A DNA stretch of 42,721 bases from Candidatus Bathyarchaeota archaeon (GTDB lineage Archaea; Thermoproteota; Bathyarchaeia; Bathyarchaeales; Bathyarchaeaceae), in the NCBI GenBank assembly GCA_020348865.1, contig CP070754.1:283544-326264 (forward strand), given 5' to 3'. Below the pieces are notes generated by a model. The model had not been told where the DNA came from. It made no database searches and saw only the letters and a list, made by a program, of their open reading frames with translations. This document shows, in pieces, positions 24,541 to 32,946 of the stretch. The translations under genes and the position numbers were made by a program. Within the stretch, counting starts at the first letter, position 1. Every line of letters begins with the position of its first letter.

Positions 24541-25689
24541 CTAGGAATACACTTCCTTCTCTGTCACCTCGATTCCTCGCTTCCCCAATTCTTTCAAGAA
24601 TGTGGAGAAGAACTCTTCGCTCCTACCTATTCTTTCAGGAGGAACAACCCCTTTTTCTCTTATGACTTTTCCAAGAACCAGCTGTGCAATAATTGACGCT
24701 GTGTAAGCAGTCGTTCTTGCCATTGCTGTTGTTCCTTTTCTCTCGTCATATCGGTCAAACAGATGATAAGTGTAGCTAACGTGCTTGCCTCCTTTGACCC
24801 CTGACGTTTCGACTTTCATTGCCACGATATCTCTTGCTCCAGGCGCAAAGAGTTTCTGTCCAAGGAGTCGCGCACTCAGCTCTCTCGGTGAAATACTCAC
24901 CCCCTCAACATCAATAGGCTCTTCATCGAAAAAACCCAGAGTCTTCAACAGTTCTATTTTCTTTGCGTGTCCAGGATATCGGAGCGTTTTCTCCCACATA
25001 CTCTCGACATCTTTCACAGTGTGTAGCAATGTCCCAAGCCCATCTGTGTAAAAGGCTTCAAGCCTCCCAACGCCTGGAAACTCGACTTCTTCTAGCCCGC
25101 TCAAAGCCTCAACATCAATCATTTCAGAACCTTCGATTATCCTCGCTTTCCTTGTGTACTCGTCAATAACACTCTGCACAGCAAATGTAATGATGTAGTC
25201 CAAAGGTGGAACAGGCGTCGCTGGCAGACCGCCAACCATTATGTGCACCTTCCTGGTTTCATCAAGCACTCCAGAGGCGTGCCCAACAAGAATGTTGCTA
25301 ATGCCTGGTGCTAGGCCAGCACTTGGAATTATCGTCGCGTTTGCTCTTACAGCCTCGTCATTCAACACCAAAGGATTCTCTGCCATGAATGAAACATCCA
25401 CCAAATCCTTTCCCGCGTCAACGCACGCTTTCACTGAGCGATAGCCAAGAGCCCCTGGCAAAAAACCTATCGCCAGATCAAAAGCTTCCAAAGTATGCAC
25501 GAGTTTATTGTAGTTTGAGGCGTCCAATTGTATCCCTGCAACGTTGCTTGTGCCGATTGCATCTGCAACCTCCTTAGCTCTCGTCACGTTCTTGTCTGCT
25601 ACAAAAACCTCAACTGAACTCATACTTTCGGCAAAATCTTGTGCAGCGACCGAACCTATGTTTCCACAACCTAAGACAAGCACTTTCAT
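24541..25689 (-). CDS. Saccharopine dehydrogenase family protein (lysine 6-dehydrogenase-like)
   Basis: This 382-residue NAD(P)-dependent oxidoreductase begins with a Rossmann loop (VLGCGNIGSVAAQDF), followed by VFVADKNVTRAKEVAD, IGFLPGALGYRSVKACVDAG and DVSFMAENP. The mid part, IPSAGLAPGISNILVGHAS and VGGLPATPVPPLDY, is typical of lysine 6-dehydrogenase and saccharopine reductase proteins. It probably acts on lysine or a related amino acid. A CTTTATTG box about 32 nt upstream of the ATG at 25689 fits a leaderless or short-leader transcript. Confidence 0.85.
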   Translation of the reverse strand: MKVLVLGCGNIGSVAAQDFAESMSSVEVFVADKNVTRAKEVADAIGTSNVAGIQLDASNYNKLVHTLEAFDLAIGFLPGALGYRSVKACVDAGKDLVDVSFMAENPLVLNDEAVRANATIIPSAGLAPGISNILVGHASGVLDETRKVHIMVGGLPATPVPPLDYIITFAVQSVIDEYTRKARIIEGSEMIDVEALSGLEEVEFPGVGRLEAFYTDGLGTLLHTVKDVESMWEKTLRYPGHAKKIELLKTLGFFDEEPIDVEGVSISPRELSARLLGQKLFAPGARDIVAMKVETSGVKGGKHVSYTYHLFDRYDERKGTTAMARTTAYTASIIAQLVLGKVIREKGVVPPERIGRSEEFFSTFLKELGKRGIEVTEKEVYS

Positions 25690-25861
25690 GGTGCAAGGTT
25701 GTGCATCAATATCAATAAAGCTTTCTGAATGCCTACTTGGACAAGCGTAACATACAGGAGGCGTCTGCGTGTGTATGTATATGTCTTCATTGGGAATATG
25801 CCTTCAATCGTAATTATTGCTATATTTTCGCGAGTTCACGAGTATCTTAGAAGGTGCCCGT

Positions 25862-26092
25862 ATGACGAGTCTTAGAAAGAGACTTGATAATGTAATTGCA
25901 GAGTTGACGATAATAAAAGATGTACTCGACAGGTGTAACAAAAGTCCTCCTTGCTGCTTGATTCTACGAAAAGATGGTGAAATTGGCTGCAACATGGTAA
26001 AACCAATGAAGAAGAAACAATTCTATGAGAAATGTGAGGAGTGTAGGAGACAGATAAGAGAGATTCTCGATGAGATTCGTCTAGAGAACTAA
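25862..26092 (+). CDS. Small Cys-containing helical protein (76 residues)
   Basis: The ATG at 25862 has AAGGTG 5 nt upstream and is preferred over one at 25817. The product begins and ends with charged helices (SLRKRLDNVIAELTIIKDVL and FYEKCEECRRQIREILDEIR), with Cys residues in RCNKSPPCCLIL, GCNM and EKCEEC. The helices flank a possible metal-binding or disulfide centre. No family was recognised. Confidence 0.6.
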   Translation: MTSLRKRLDNVIAELTIIKDVLDRCNKSPPCCLILRKDGEIGCNMVKPMKKKQFYEKCEECRRQIREILDEIRLEN

Positions 26093-26208
26093 ATGACCGG
26101 AAAACTCTACAAGCACGTGGCATGCGCGCATTTAGCGCATTCTTTTGATGTCACTGTATGCTTCATGAAAACCCAGAAAAAAGGAGGGATGTTGGGCACT
26201 TGAAGTGC

Positions 26209-26484
26209 CTATTCCCAACTGACGTATTCTTTGATTGGGGTTGTAGGCACCGTGTACGCTTCAAGAACACCTGGAATTGGACGGATTTTCTTCCCTACGA
26301 AATCGTTGGCATAGTCTTGGTTTTCAGCCTCAAACCAGATTGCTATGTCCCAAGATCCGAAACAGTTCATGGTGTAGTATAGCTGGATTCCAGGGTAAGG
26401 TTGCTTTGGAAGGTTTCTCAGCGTCTGAATAAGATCTCTGGTTCTCGTTGCATCCGTTTTCAACAAAACGAAATACTTGTCCAT
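26209..26484 (-). CDS. Stand-alone Lrp/AsnC ligand-binding (RAM) domain protein
   Basis: This 91-residue protein consists only of the alpha-beta effector domain of Lrp/AsnC regulators (MDKYFVLLKTDATRTRDLIQ, then FGSWDIAIWFEAENQDYANDF and VLEAYTVPTTP), with no DNA-binding helix-turn-helix. Such proteins form octamers and are thought to sense amino acids or modulate full-length Lrp proteins. GGAAG is placed about 7 nt before the ATG at 26484. Confidence 0.85.
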   Translation of the reverse strand: MDKYFVLLKTDATRTRDLIQTLRNLPKQPYPGIQLYYTMNCFGSWDIAIWFEAENQDYANDFVGKKIRPIPGVLEAYTVPTTPIKEYVSWE

Positions 26485-26667
26485 ACTCTTTCTTCCTTTT
26501 GCTGATGAAAACGGATTGGAGAATGAACGCTCTTATCTCTTATGAACGGTGAATAACTACTGCAAATTCATACGTACAGAAGATGATTTCTTGTGTGCAT
26601 GAGTTACACAAGCTTGATTGCTTCAGGCAGGCAAAGCGAGTAGTCATACTTAGGGGTTCATCTTGCT

Positions 26668-27114
26668 TCATTGATCTTTCTTCTTGAAAAACAACCAATT
26701 CTTCTTCCCTTTGAACCTCACTAAGCAATAAACGCCTTTTAGTCTGCGCCCTCTTATTTCGAAAATCAGCTTGTTCTCTTTTTTGCTCTTCAGAAGATAG
26801 TCTCCTCTGTCCCAGATTTGCACGGTGCCAGCGCCATACTGCCCCTTCGGAATTTTTCCCTCAAAATCTGCGTAGTCAATAGGGTGATCTTCCACCTGCA
26901 ATGCCAATCTTTTTACGCCGCTTTCCGTTGGGGGCGTTTTTGGAACGGCCCAACTCTTCAGGGCACCTTCCATTTCTAACCTCAAATCATAGTGTAGACG
27001 CGTAGCCTGATGTTTCTGAATCACGTAGATATTGCTGCGATCAGTGATTTTGCCGCCTTCAGGTTCGTCTGTCTCTTGGAAATCTCTTTTTCTCCGATAC
27101 TCATCAAGCTTCAT
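26668..27114 (-). CDS. Stand-alone DNA ligase D 3'-phosphoesterase domain
   Basis: This 148-residue protein matches the phosphoesterase module of bacterial LigD: IYVIQKHQATRLHYDLRLEM, SWAVPKTPP, LALQVEDHPIDYADFEGKIP, GQYGAGTVQIWDRGDY and a C-terminal CLVRFKGKKNWLFFKK. The His and Asp residues in HYDLRLE and the first His bind manganese in known structures. It trims 3' phosphates and ribonucleotides at DNA breaks, which prepares ends for a ligase such as the one at 17215. The start at 27114 gives the usual length of archaeal stand-alone versions. Confidence 0.92.
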   Translation of the reverse strand: MKLDEYRRKRDFQETDEPEGGKITDRSNIYVIQKHQATRLHYDLRLEMEGALKSWAVPKTPPTESGVKRLALQVEDHPIDYADFEGKIPKGQYGAGTVQIWDRGDYLLKSKKENKLIFEIRGRRLKGVYCLVRFKGKKNWLFFKKKDQ

Positions 27115-27230
27115 GTTCTCCCTCCAAAGTCGTTGTTAAGGGTTCTCACAATATGTCAGTGATTGAAGATTAAGAAGATATGCATGATCCGGTGTTGTAC
27201 CCAGCAGTGCTTTGCCACTTCTTTTAGACT

Positions 27231-28790
27231 TCAGTGTCTCTGATTGAACCCATATAGTTTTGCGTACTTTTCGTTGAGGTAATCTAGATAGTGCTTGACG
27301 TTGATTTCTTCGCCTGTGATTTTTCTGAGGAGATCTAATGGAGAGTAGAGTTTCCCGTGTTGATGGACATTGTTGGCTAGCCACTGTTTGACTTTGTGGA
27401 AGCTACCTTTTTTGATTTGGCCTTTCCAGTCTGGTATGTCTTTCTCTAACGCGACAAGAATTTGTCCACTGTAGATGTTTCCCAACGCGTAGGTTGGAAA
27501 ATAGCCAAAGTAGCCTTGTGCCCAATGTACATCCTGCATCACGCCTTCAGAGTCGTTCTCGATGTTTATGCCAAGGTAGTCCTCGTACTTCTGGTTCCAG
27601 ATCTTGGGAAGGTCTGCTACTGCAATCTTTCCAGCAATCAATTCACGCTCAATCTCGAATCGGATTATTACGTGGAGACAGTACGTGACTTCGTCTGCTT
27701 CGACTCGAATCTTAGAAGGCTCAACTTGATTGATTGCCCGGACAAACGTGTCCAACTCCACATCAGAAAAGGTGTTGCCTGCGAGTTCCTTTAGCTTCGG
27801 GAGATAGTACACCCAGAATTCGAGAGATCGCCCTATCATATTCTCTACGAACCGTGATTGAGATTCATGGAATCCATATGAGCACCCTTCACCGATTGGC
27901 TGGTACATCCATTCCGAGTTTAGATTCTGATCATAAATGGCATGCCCTGCCTCATGTAGAATTGAAAACATAGATGAAGTGAAGTTATTTTCGTAGTAGT
28001 GCGTAGTGATTCTCACGTCATCATAATATCCCGACGTGAAGGGATGTTCAGTTTCATCGATTCTGCCTCCAGCTTCTTTGGAATCCACATCATACTTGAT
28101 GAACTTGGCAAGCGAATTGGAAATCTCACGTTGAGCGTCTATGGGAACCTTACGTTTAAGGATGGATACGTCTGGTTGTTTAGGTGCGATCCTGCATTTC
28201 TCTACTATTGCAACAAGCCCTTTCTTCAATTCGTCGAAAATCTTTGCTATCTCATCTGCAGGCATCTTTGGCTCAAAAATATCAATGAGAGCATCGTAAG
28301 GTGTTGCAGTGCCCTTCGCGTTCATTAGGATTTCAGCGGCTCTTCGCCTCAGATTAACGAGTTTCTCAAGTTCTGGCTCAAACAGTGAAAAGTCCTTAGC
28401 AACCTTAGCTTTTTTCCAGGTATTATAAGCGATGACTCGCTGCTTCGCAGTTTCCACTACGAGTTCTTCGGGTAACTTGGTCATTTCATCATACTTCTTC
28501 CTCAGGAGAGACAGATTCTTCTTTTGAAGCTTGGTAAGGGCTTCATAACCCGGTTGCGCCTGAATCTCTTGGAGCAAGGCTCCAATTTCAGGGTCAATGC
28601 ACATTCTATGCTCGAATTGCTTCAGTAGAGCCAGTTGCTCGCTTCGCAGAGTAATTCCTTTTGGAGGCATCTTTGTCTCCATATCCCAAAGCATGAGACT
28701 GCGGGCTGATTCAAGCACTATTATTCCTTTTGCTTTCTCCATTAGCTTGTCATAGTTGGAAACCACTGTTCTTGTTGTTCCATCCATCAT
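27231..28790 (-). CDS. M32 family carboxypeptidase (carboxypeptidase Taq)
   Basis: This zinc carboxypeptidase has the HEAGH motif (H279, E280, H283) in SMFSILHEAGHAIYDQNL, preceded by DDVRITTHYYENNF and followed by ESQSRFVENMIGRS, with EADEVTYCLHVIIRFEIE later, all family hallmarks. It removes C-terminal residues from peptides. A longer reading frame begins at 28934, but that would run through the tRNA gene, so I place the start at the ATG pair 28790/28787 (about 519 residues). A TATATAT box about 37 nt upstream supports this. With the two TldD/TldE pairs it adds to a rich set of peptide-degrading enzymes. Confidence 0.93.
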   Translation of the reverse strand: MMDGTTRTVVSNYDKLMEKAKGIIVLESARSLMLWDMETKMPPKGITLRSEQLALLKQFEHRMCIDPEIGALLQEIQAQPGYEALTKLQKKNLSLLRKKYDEMTKLPEELVVETAKQRVIAYNTWKKAKVAKDFSLFEPELEKLVNLRRRAAEILMNAKGTATPYDALIDIFEPKMPADEIAKIFDELKKGLVAIVEKCRIAPKQPDVSILKRKVPIDAQREISNSLAKFIKYDVDSKEAGGRIDETEHPFTSGYYDDVRITTHYYENNFTSSMFSILHEAGHAIYDQNLNSEWMYQPIGEGCSYGFHESQSRFVENMIGRSLEFWVYYLPKLKELAGNTFSDVELDTFVRAINQVEPSKIRVEADEVTYCLHVIIRFEIERELIAGKIAVADLPKIWNQKYEDYLGINIENDSEGVMQDVHWAQGYFGYFPTYALGNIYSGQILVALEKDIPDWKGQIKKGSFHKVKQWLANNVHQHGKLYSPLDLLRKITGEEINVKHYLDYLNEKYAKLYGFNQRH

Positions 28791-28822
28791 GATCACAGCA
28801 GACTCACTAAGAACTGTCAACG

Positions 28823-28830
28823 ATATATAT
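28823..28830 (-). promoter_or_regulatory. TATA box of the M32 carboxypeptidase gene
   Basis: ATATATAT is centred about 37 nt before the ATG at 28790. It lies in the short gap between the tRNA 3' end and the gene. Confidence 0.5.
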
Positions 28831-28866
28831 GGCTTGTGCGCATCTTTCACAAAAGAAAGCGTTTGG

Positions 28867-28960
28867 TGCTCCGGCCGGGATTTGAACCCGGGTCGGCGGC
28901 TTTCTCCCATAATCAAACGTCGAGAGGCCGTCATACTTAACCGGACTATACTACCGGAGC
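28867..28960 (-). tRNA. tRNA-Glu (CTC anticodon) with a 19-nt intron
   Basis: The minus strand folds as a tRNA: acceptor GCTCCGG/CCGGAGC, D arm GTAT/GTAT around AGTCCGGTTAA, anticodon loop CTCTCGA with CTC at 34-36 and G37, T arm CCGGG-TTCAAAT-CCCGG, and discriminator A. The 5' half of the anticodon stem (ACGGC) pairs with GCCG after a 19-nt intron is removed, giving a 75-nt mature tRNA; the outermost stem pair is an A-C mismatch. CCA follows in the genome (28864-28866). The sequence closely resembles archaeal tRNA-Glu. Confidence 0.93.
28902..28920 (-). other. tRNA-Glu intron (between positions 37 and 38)
   Basis: The minus-strand intron ACGTTTGATTATGGGAGAA follows G37 of the anticodon loop, the canonical archaeal site. 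Its GGGAG can pair with the anticodon region CTCTC, forming the bulge-helix-bulge needed by the splicing endonuclease. Confidence 0.85.
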
Positions 28961-28994
28961 ACGATTCAAACTACTTTTTCATTTGCTATTCCGG

Positions 28995-29002
28995 TATATA
29001 TA
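28995..29002 (-). promoter_or_regulatory. TATA box of the tRNA-Glu gene
   Basis: TATATATA is centred about 38 nt upstream of the tRNA 5' end at 28960, a normal archaeal distance. Confidence 0.6.
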
Positions 29003-29336
29003 GCCACATCGTCTCCAGTCTCATTGCAGAGAATGTGTACCAACCCTGCTGCGCGTGCAAAGGGTTCACGGTCAAGAACGAGGTGTGGACCGTCCCTCAA
29101 CACCGGTCATCCCCCTCCAGAAACTGAAGAGACTTATGTGTGTGCATTAGGTGTTTAAGGCGAACAATTGGAGACTTCTGCAAAGTGCCAGAAGAAAAAC
29201 AGCTTGAGCACTCACAGAAGAATGATCATTAGAGGTTGCTTGACTCGCACATACACGTATGATCAAGGGAGCATATCAGTTTCTAGATTTCTGGTGTCAA
29301 GTGTTCTTGTTGACGCATAAAGGGAGTGTGAGTGGT
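29003..29336. other. Intergenic region with no gene seen
   Basis: No coding frame with start signals, RNA fold or repeat could be supported between the tRNA promoter and the end of the thermosome gene. Confidence 0.4.
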
Positions 29337-30989
29337 CTAGTCTTCTTCTCCGTATCCTTCGCCGCCCGGTCCTCCGGGTGGACCTGCAGGCGCTTCAGGT
29401 TTTGTTGATGCAATCACGTCGTCTATCCTTAAGACCATCGATGCAACTCCAGTTGCTGATTTTACTGCTTGCTCTTTCACTCGTAGGGGTTCGATTACAC
29501 CGCTTTTGTACATGTCCACGATTTCTCCTTTGAAAACGTTGACTCCCATCGAGTGTCCCTTTGGTTTCTGGTGGGCAGATCTTAATCCTACGAGTATGTC
29601 AATAGCTTCGAGACCAGCGTTTTCAGCTAATGTTTTGGGCACTATTTCGATGGCATCGGCAAACGCTTCTATGGCAAGTTGCTCTCTTCCACCAATCTTC
29701 GTAGCGTATGGGCGAATCACTTTTGCTATTTCAGATTCGATTGCTCCTCCGCCAGCAACAACTTTGTTGTCTTCAACCACGTCTGCAACCACGGAGAGAG
29801 CATCGTGCATGGCTCTTTCCGCCTCATCAACCATCCTTTCGAGACCAGCGCGGATCAAAATGGCGACAGACCGTGGATGCTTACATTTCTCAACGAAAAT
29901 CATCTCATCGTCGCCAACTTTGCGCTCTTCTACTAATCCTGCCTTCCCAAGATCTTTAGGTTTCAAGTCATCTAGGTTCGTGATTACCTTTCCATCGGTG
30001 GCTCTGGCAAGTTTCTCCATATCAGATTGCTTGACTCTTCTAGCGGTCAAGATTCCGTTCTTCGCCAAAAAGTGTTGGGCTACATCATCTAGACCTTTCT
30101 GACAAAACAGTATTGTGGCGCCTGAAGCTTTGATCTTTTCAACCATCTCTTTAAGCATGCGAGTTTCCTTGTCTAGAAACGCTTTCATCTGAGCGGGGTC
30201 TTGTATCCGGATTTCAGCATTGATCTCAGTTTTCTCAACTTCAAGTGGGCAATCAAGCAAAGCGATCCTTGCGTTTTCAATTCTTTTGGGCATCCCTGGG
30301 TGTACAACCTCTTTGTCAATTATTATGCCCCTGACGAGTTGCGTGTCGAAGAGGCTCTTTCCCTCTTTCTTTATGATTTGAATGTGGTCAATGTCTGCTA
30401 CTCTTTTATCGCCCCTCTGATCGGTAATATGTTTTACAGCGTCGACAGCAATTTCTGCGAAGTGGTCTCGTGCAACACCCACTGCCTTACTAGCCATAGC
30501 TGTTCTTGCCACTTTTCTCAAAACTTCACGGTCTTTGAGATCCGCGGTTGTGCCCACTTTGTTGAGTGTCTCGATTGCTTTCTGAGCAGCCTTCCTGAAC
30601 CCACTTACAATGACTGTTGGATGGATGTTCTGGTTCAGCAGTTCTTCAGCTCTTCGTAGAAGTTCTCCAGCGAATATCACTGCAGTTGTGGTTCCGTCAC
30701 CTACCTCATCATCTTGTGTCTTGGCAACTTCAACCAACATTTTTGCAGCTGGGTGCGCAACGTCGATTTCATCAAGGATGGCAGCTCCATCATTTGTTAT
30801 AGTAATGTCGCCAAGACTGTCAATCAACATCTTGTCCATGCCACGAGGACCCAATGTTGACTTCAAAACCTCAGCAACAACTCTGGCGGCCATGAAATTG
30901 TTTCTTCTAGCTTCTCTACCACGTGAGCGGGAGGTTCCCTCTTTCAAGATTATGACGGGTTGCCCCGCTTGTGTAGTCAAATATGCCAT
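29337..30989 (-). CDS. Thermosome subunit (group II chaperonin)
   Basis: This 550-residue protein is a thermosome/CCT subunit: [57 protein letters not shown] (ATP site), and [17 protein letters not shown] near the C terminus. It ends in the Gly-rich, acidic tail [12 protein letters not shown]. Eight or nine subunits form a double ring that folds proteins with ATP. GGAGG precedes the ATG at 30989 by about 6 nt, and a TATA box (31041-31050) lies upstream. Only one subunit gene is in the window. Confidence 0.97.
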   Translation of the reverse strand: MAYLTTQAGQPVIILKEGTSRSRGREARRNNFMAARVVAEVLKSTLGPRGMDKMLIDSLGDITITNDGAAILDEIDVAHPAAKMLVEVAKTQDDEVGDGTTTAVIFAGELLRRAEELLNQNIHPTVIVSGFRKAAQKAIETLNKVGTTADLKDREVLRKVARTAMASKAVGVARDHFAEIAVDAVKHITDQRGDKRVADIDHIQIIKKEGKSLFDTQLVRGIIIDKEVVHPGMPKRIENARIALLDCPLEVEKTEINAEIRIQDPAQMKAFLDKETRMLKEMVEKIKASGATILFCQKGLDDVAQHFLAKNGILTARRVKQSDMEKLARATDGKVITNLDDLKPKDLGKAGLVEERKVGDDEMIFVEKCKHPRSVAILIRAGLERMVDEAERAMHDALSVVADVVEDNKVVAGGGAIESEIAKVIRPYATKIGGREQLAIEAFADAIEIVPKTLAENAGLEAIDILVGLRSAHQKPKGHSMGVNVFKGEIVDMYKSGVIEPLRVKEQAVKSATGVASMVLRIDDVIASTKPEAPAGPPGGPGGEGYGEED

Positions 30990-31040
30990 GCAAACCCTCC
31001 ATTAACAGATATTTAATCTAACTACACCAATTTTCTCTCA

Positions 31041-31050
31041 GATATAAACT
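31041..31050 (-). promoter_or_regulatory. TATA box of the thermosome gene
   Basis: The minus strand reads AGTTTATATC, about 56 nt before the start, leaving a leader of about 30 nt with the GGAGG ribosome-binding site. A closer A/T-rich box (31008-31018) is too near to the start to leave room for that site. Confidence 0.5.
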
Positions 31051-31114
31051 TTGTTGACTGCCCTGTGGTTCGTGGCCTGACTCTCTGAAAGAAGAGAGAA
31101 GAAAAAGAAATGTT

Positions 31115-31336
31115 CTACTTGCTCATGATTTTCCTTGCGGCGATTTCTATGTCTTTTGCCTGTACCGTTTTTCTTTTCGCATGCTTCGCGTAGTCTCCGG
31201 CTTCTTCAGCGATTTTGATGCCTATATCCTCAAGCACCTTTGCTAGCTCCTTTGCCGCGGATTCACTTACTCTTTCTGCCCCTGCCTTTTTGCAGATTCT
31301 ATGCATTGGAGCTACGGACAATTCAGAGCCTTTCAT
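31115..31336 (-). CDS. Archaeal histone
   Basis: This 73-residue protein is a single histone fold: SVAPMHRICKKAGAERVSE, AKELAKVLEDIGIKIAEEAG and the second-loop KRKTVQAKDIEIAARK. It forms dimers and longer multimers that wrap DNA. GGAG with GGT precedes the ATG at 31336, and GGTTAAATAA is centred 42 nt upstream. The N terminus is three residues longer than in typical HMf-like proteins. It is divergent from the eS17 gene. Confidence 0.96.
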   Translation of the reverse strand: MKGSELSVAPMHRICKKAGAERVSESAAKELAKVLEDIGIKIAEEAGDYAKHAKRKTVQAKDIEIAARKIMSK

Positions 31337-31373
31337 ATAACCTACTCCGTGGCTTCTTTTTCTGTACGAGTCA

Positions 31374-31383
31374 TTATTTAACC
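31374..31383 (-). promoter_or_regulatory. TATA box of the histone gene
   Basis: The minus strand reads GGTTAAATAA, centred about 42 nt before the ATG at 31336. Confidence 0.5.
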
Positions 31384-31639
31384 TTTTCGGAGAGTGTTAA
31401 CGCCAACAAGTGTTTAATGTCAGAAACCAACCTCATTTTCGTCCACTTTGTTGCGCACGCGTGTTGGTTGTGCTTGGATGCATAAAGGGGCAATGAATAG
31501 ACCTGTCTTCCAAATAATGTTAATGCAATTGAATCAGTTTTTGTGTTTATGGTTGAGACGCAAGTAATAAAAGGCACGGAAAGCGCTACAGAAATGGCAA
31601 CATGAGCAGCATGGTCTGTAAACGGAGGCAAGTGAACAC

Positions 31640-31861
31640 TTGGGCAAGGTGAGAACAGAAAAAGTGAAGAAGATAGCCAGAGAATTGGTAAGGCGGCATC
31701 CGAGCAAGTTCAACTCGGATTTCAAGAATAATCAACAACTAGTCAAGTCTCTAACAATAATCTCCTCTGCTAGGCTGAGGAATAGGATAGCTGGTTATAT
31801 CACCAGATTATTGACCTCAGTAGAAGTTGATCAGACTTCTGAAATGGAAGAGACGGATTAA
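31640..31861 (+). CDS. rps17e: Ribosomal protein eS17
   Basis: This 73-residue protein matches eS17: GKVRTEKVKKIARELVRRHP, FKNNQQLVKSLTIISSARLR and NRIAGYITRLL, then a short acidic tail. It is a small-subunit protein shared by archaea and eukaryotes. The start codon appears to be TTG at 31640, with GGAGG about 11 nt upstream; the first family residues (MGKVRT) confirm it. The HEPN-like gene follows 60 nt downstream on the same strand. Confidence 0.92.
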   Translation: MGKVRTEKVKKIARELVRRHPSKFNSDFKNNQQLVKSLTIISSARLRNRIAGYITRLLTSVEVDQTSEMEETD

Positions 31862-31921
31862 TGGCTCTAGTTTATGGATTGCCTAGCGTTTCTGTTTTTG
31901 GGAGAGAGGAATCAGATATTG

Positions 31922-32290
31922 ATGGCAGATGAATATAGGAAGGGGTGGGCTTTACGTTATCTGAGGGAAGCAAAAGCAGAGCTGATTGCAGCTCAAAAAA
32001 TGCCGTACATGGCTCCAAGCTTGATTCTAGAAGCGGTGAGGAAGGCTCAGGTTGCAATATACTACAGTCTAGGCGACCCAGCGTTTGTTGAAGCAATTGT
32101 CCATCAGACCTTGGGCAGGAAAAAAGCTGTTGACGATCCTGTCTTGAGGTGTCTTGTTGAGATCGAACGGATGGTTCAACGAGTTGTGCGGTCTCCACAT
32201 TCAGACCATGGGCAGGCAATTGAAGAGACGAATGGTCTCATCCGAATTGCATCAGATATCGTGGAGCTTCTGACAGGCGAGACGGCGTAG
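31922..32290 (+). CDS. HEPN-like helical protein
   Basis: From the ATG at 31922 this 122-residue all-helical protein reads MADEYRKGWALRYLREAKAE, then APSLILEAVRKAQVAIYYSL, resembling the helical bundle and 'A.R.AQ.A.YY.LG' helix of HEPN domains. A possible R-x(4-6)-H motif occurs in RVVRSPH. HEPN proteins are often RNases or nucleotidyltransferase partners, but some have no toxin role. No MNT-type partner adjoins it; its position after eS17 suggests a housekeeping link. Family assignment is tentative. Confidence 0.55.
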   Translation: MADEYRKGWALRYLREAKAELIAAQKMPYMAPSLILEAVRKAQVAIYYSLGDPAFVEAIVHQTLGRKKAVDDPVLRCLVEIERMVQRVVRSPHSDHGQAIEETNGLIRIASDIVELLTGETA

Positions 32291-32431
32291 TTAGCGAATG
32301 CAAAGCTTCTATGGTCGTGAGCGCAGACCGGACAGGATATTTTCTCCTGCAGATGCGTACCGATATGATAGGGGAGGTTAGTGCAAGCTAACTTGAGCCG
32401 TATCAGTCTTGGTTTCGATGGGAAGATGCCT

Positions 32432-32929
32432 CTATATCTCAGCTGGAGTTGCAAGCAGCTTCTTAGCCATTACAGAAGCGGTTTCGCCATCAGCATAGTA
32501 GCCACGAATCGTTCGTTTGACATTGAAACCCATCTTTCTGTAAAGGCTTACACCCGCAGTGTTGCTCGCTCGAACCTCCAAAACGCACTCCTTTGCGTCA
32601 TACTCAATCATGGCTTGCATTGCCTTCTTCATCAACGCAGACCCAACACCATGACGTCGATAACTGGATAGAACAGCGATGGAAATGACGTGCCCTTTCC
32701 TAGCAATCCCAAGCAAACCTCCGCCTGGAAAAGGCGTTTCGATTCGACACATTACATAACCTACCACTTCTCCATCTTCTTCTGCAACGACAAAAGTCTC
32801 CGGAAAACGCTCGTACAAGTCCATAAAAAAGAGTGACGAATAATTCTCTGGAAGGCACAACTTGTTTATGTGCATTACTTTCTCCAAGTCATCAGGCCTA
32901 AACAGCCTCAGAGCGAATATTGTCTGCAT
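32432..32929 (-). CDS. rimI: RimI/Naa10-type N-terminal acetyltransferase
   Basis: This GNAT protein has LRLFRPDDLEKVMHINKLCL, PENYSSLFFMDLYERFPETF, VSIAVL-like beta strand before YRRHGVGSALMKKAMQAM, and LEVRASNTAGVSLYRKMGF, typical of archaeal Ard1/RimI, which acetylates protein N termini. I prefer the ATG at 32929 because family N termini begin about eight residues before RPDDL. A GTG at 32950, which overlaps the larA stop by 4 nt, is the alternative. In either case it is probably co-transcribed with the LarA-like gene. Confidence 0.88.
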   Translation of the reverse strand: MQTIFALRLFRPDDLEKVMHINKLCLPENYSSLFFMDLYERFPETFVVAEEDGEVVGYVMCRIETPFPGGGLLGIARKGHVISIAVLSSYRRHGVGSALMKKAMQAMIEYDAKECVLEVRASNTAGVSLYRKMGFNVKRTIRGYYADGETASVMAKKLLATPAEI

Positions 32930-32946
32930 AATGAAACGCCCCAAGA

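Noticed and set aside
28791..28934. N-terminal extension of the M32 carboxypeptidase
   Set aside because: It runs through the tRNA-Glu gene and the promoter box and has no family similarity.
29506..30102. Plus-strand frame of 198 codons opposite the thermosome gene
   Set aside because: It is an antisense shadow of a highly conserved gene; Ser/Pro-rich composition is typical of the opposite strand.
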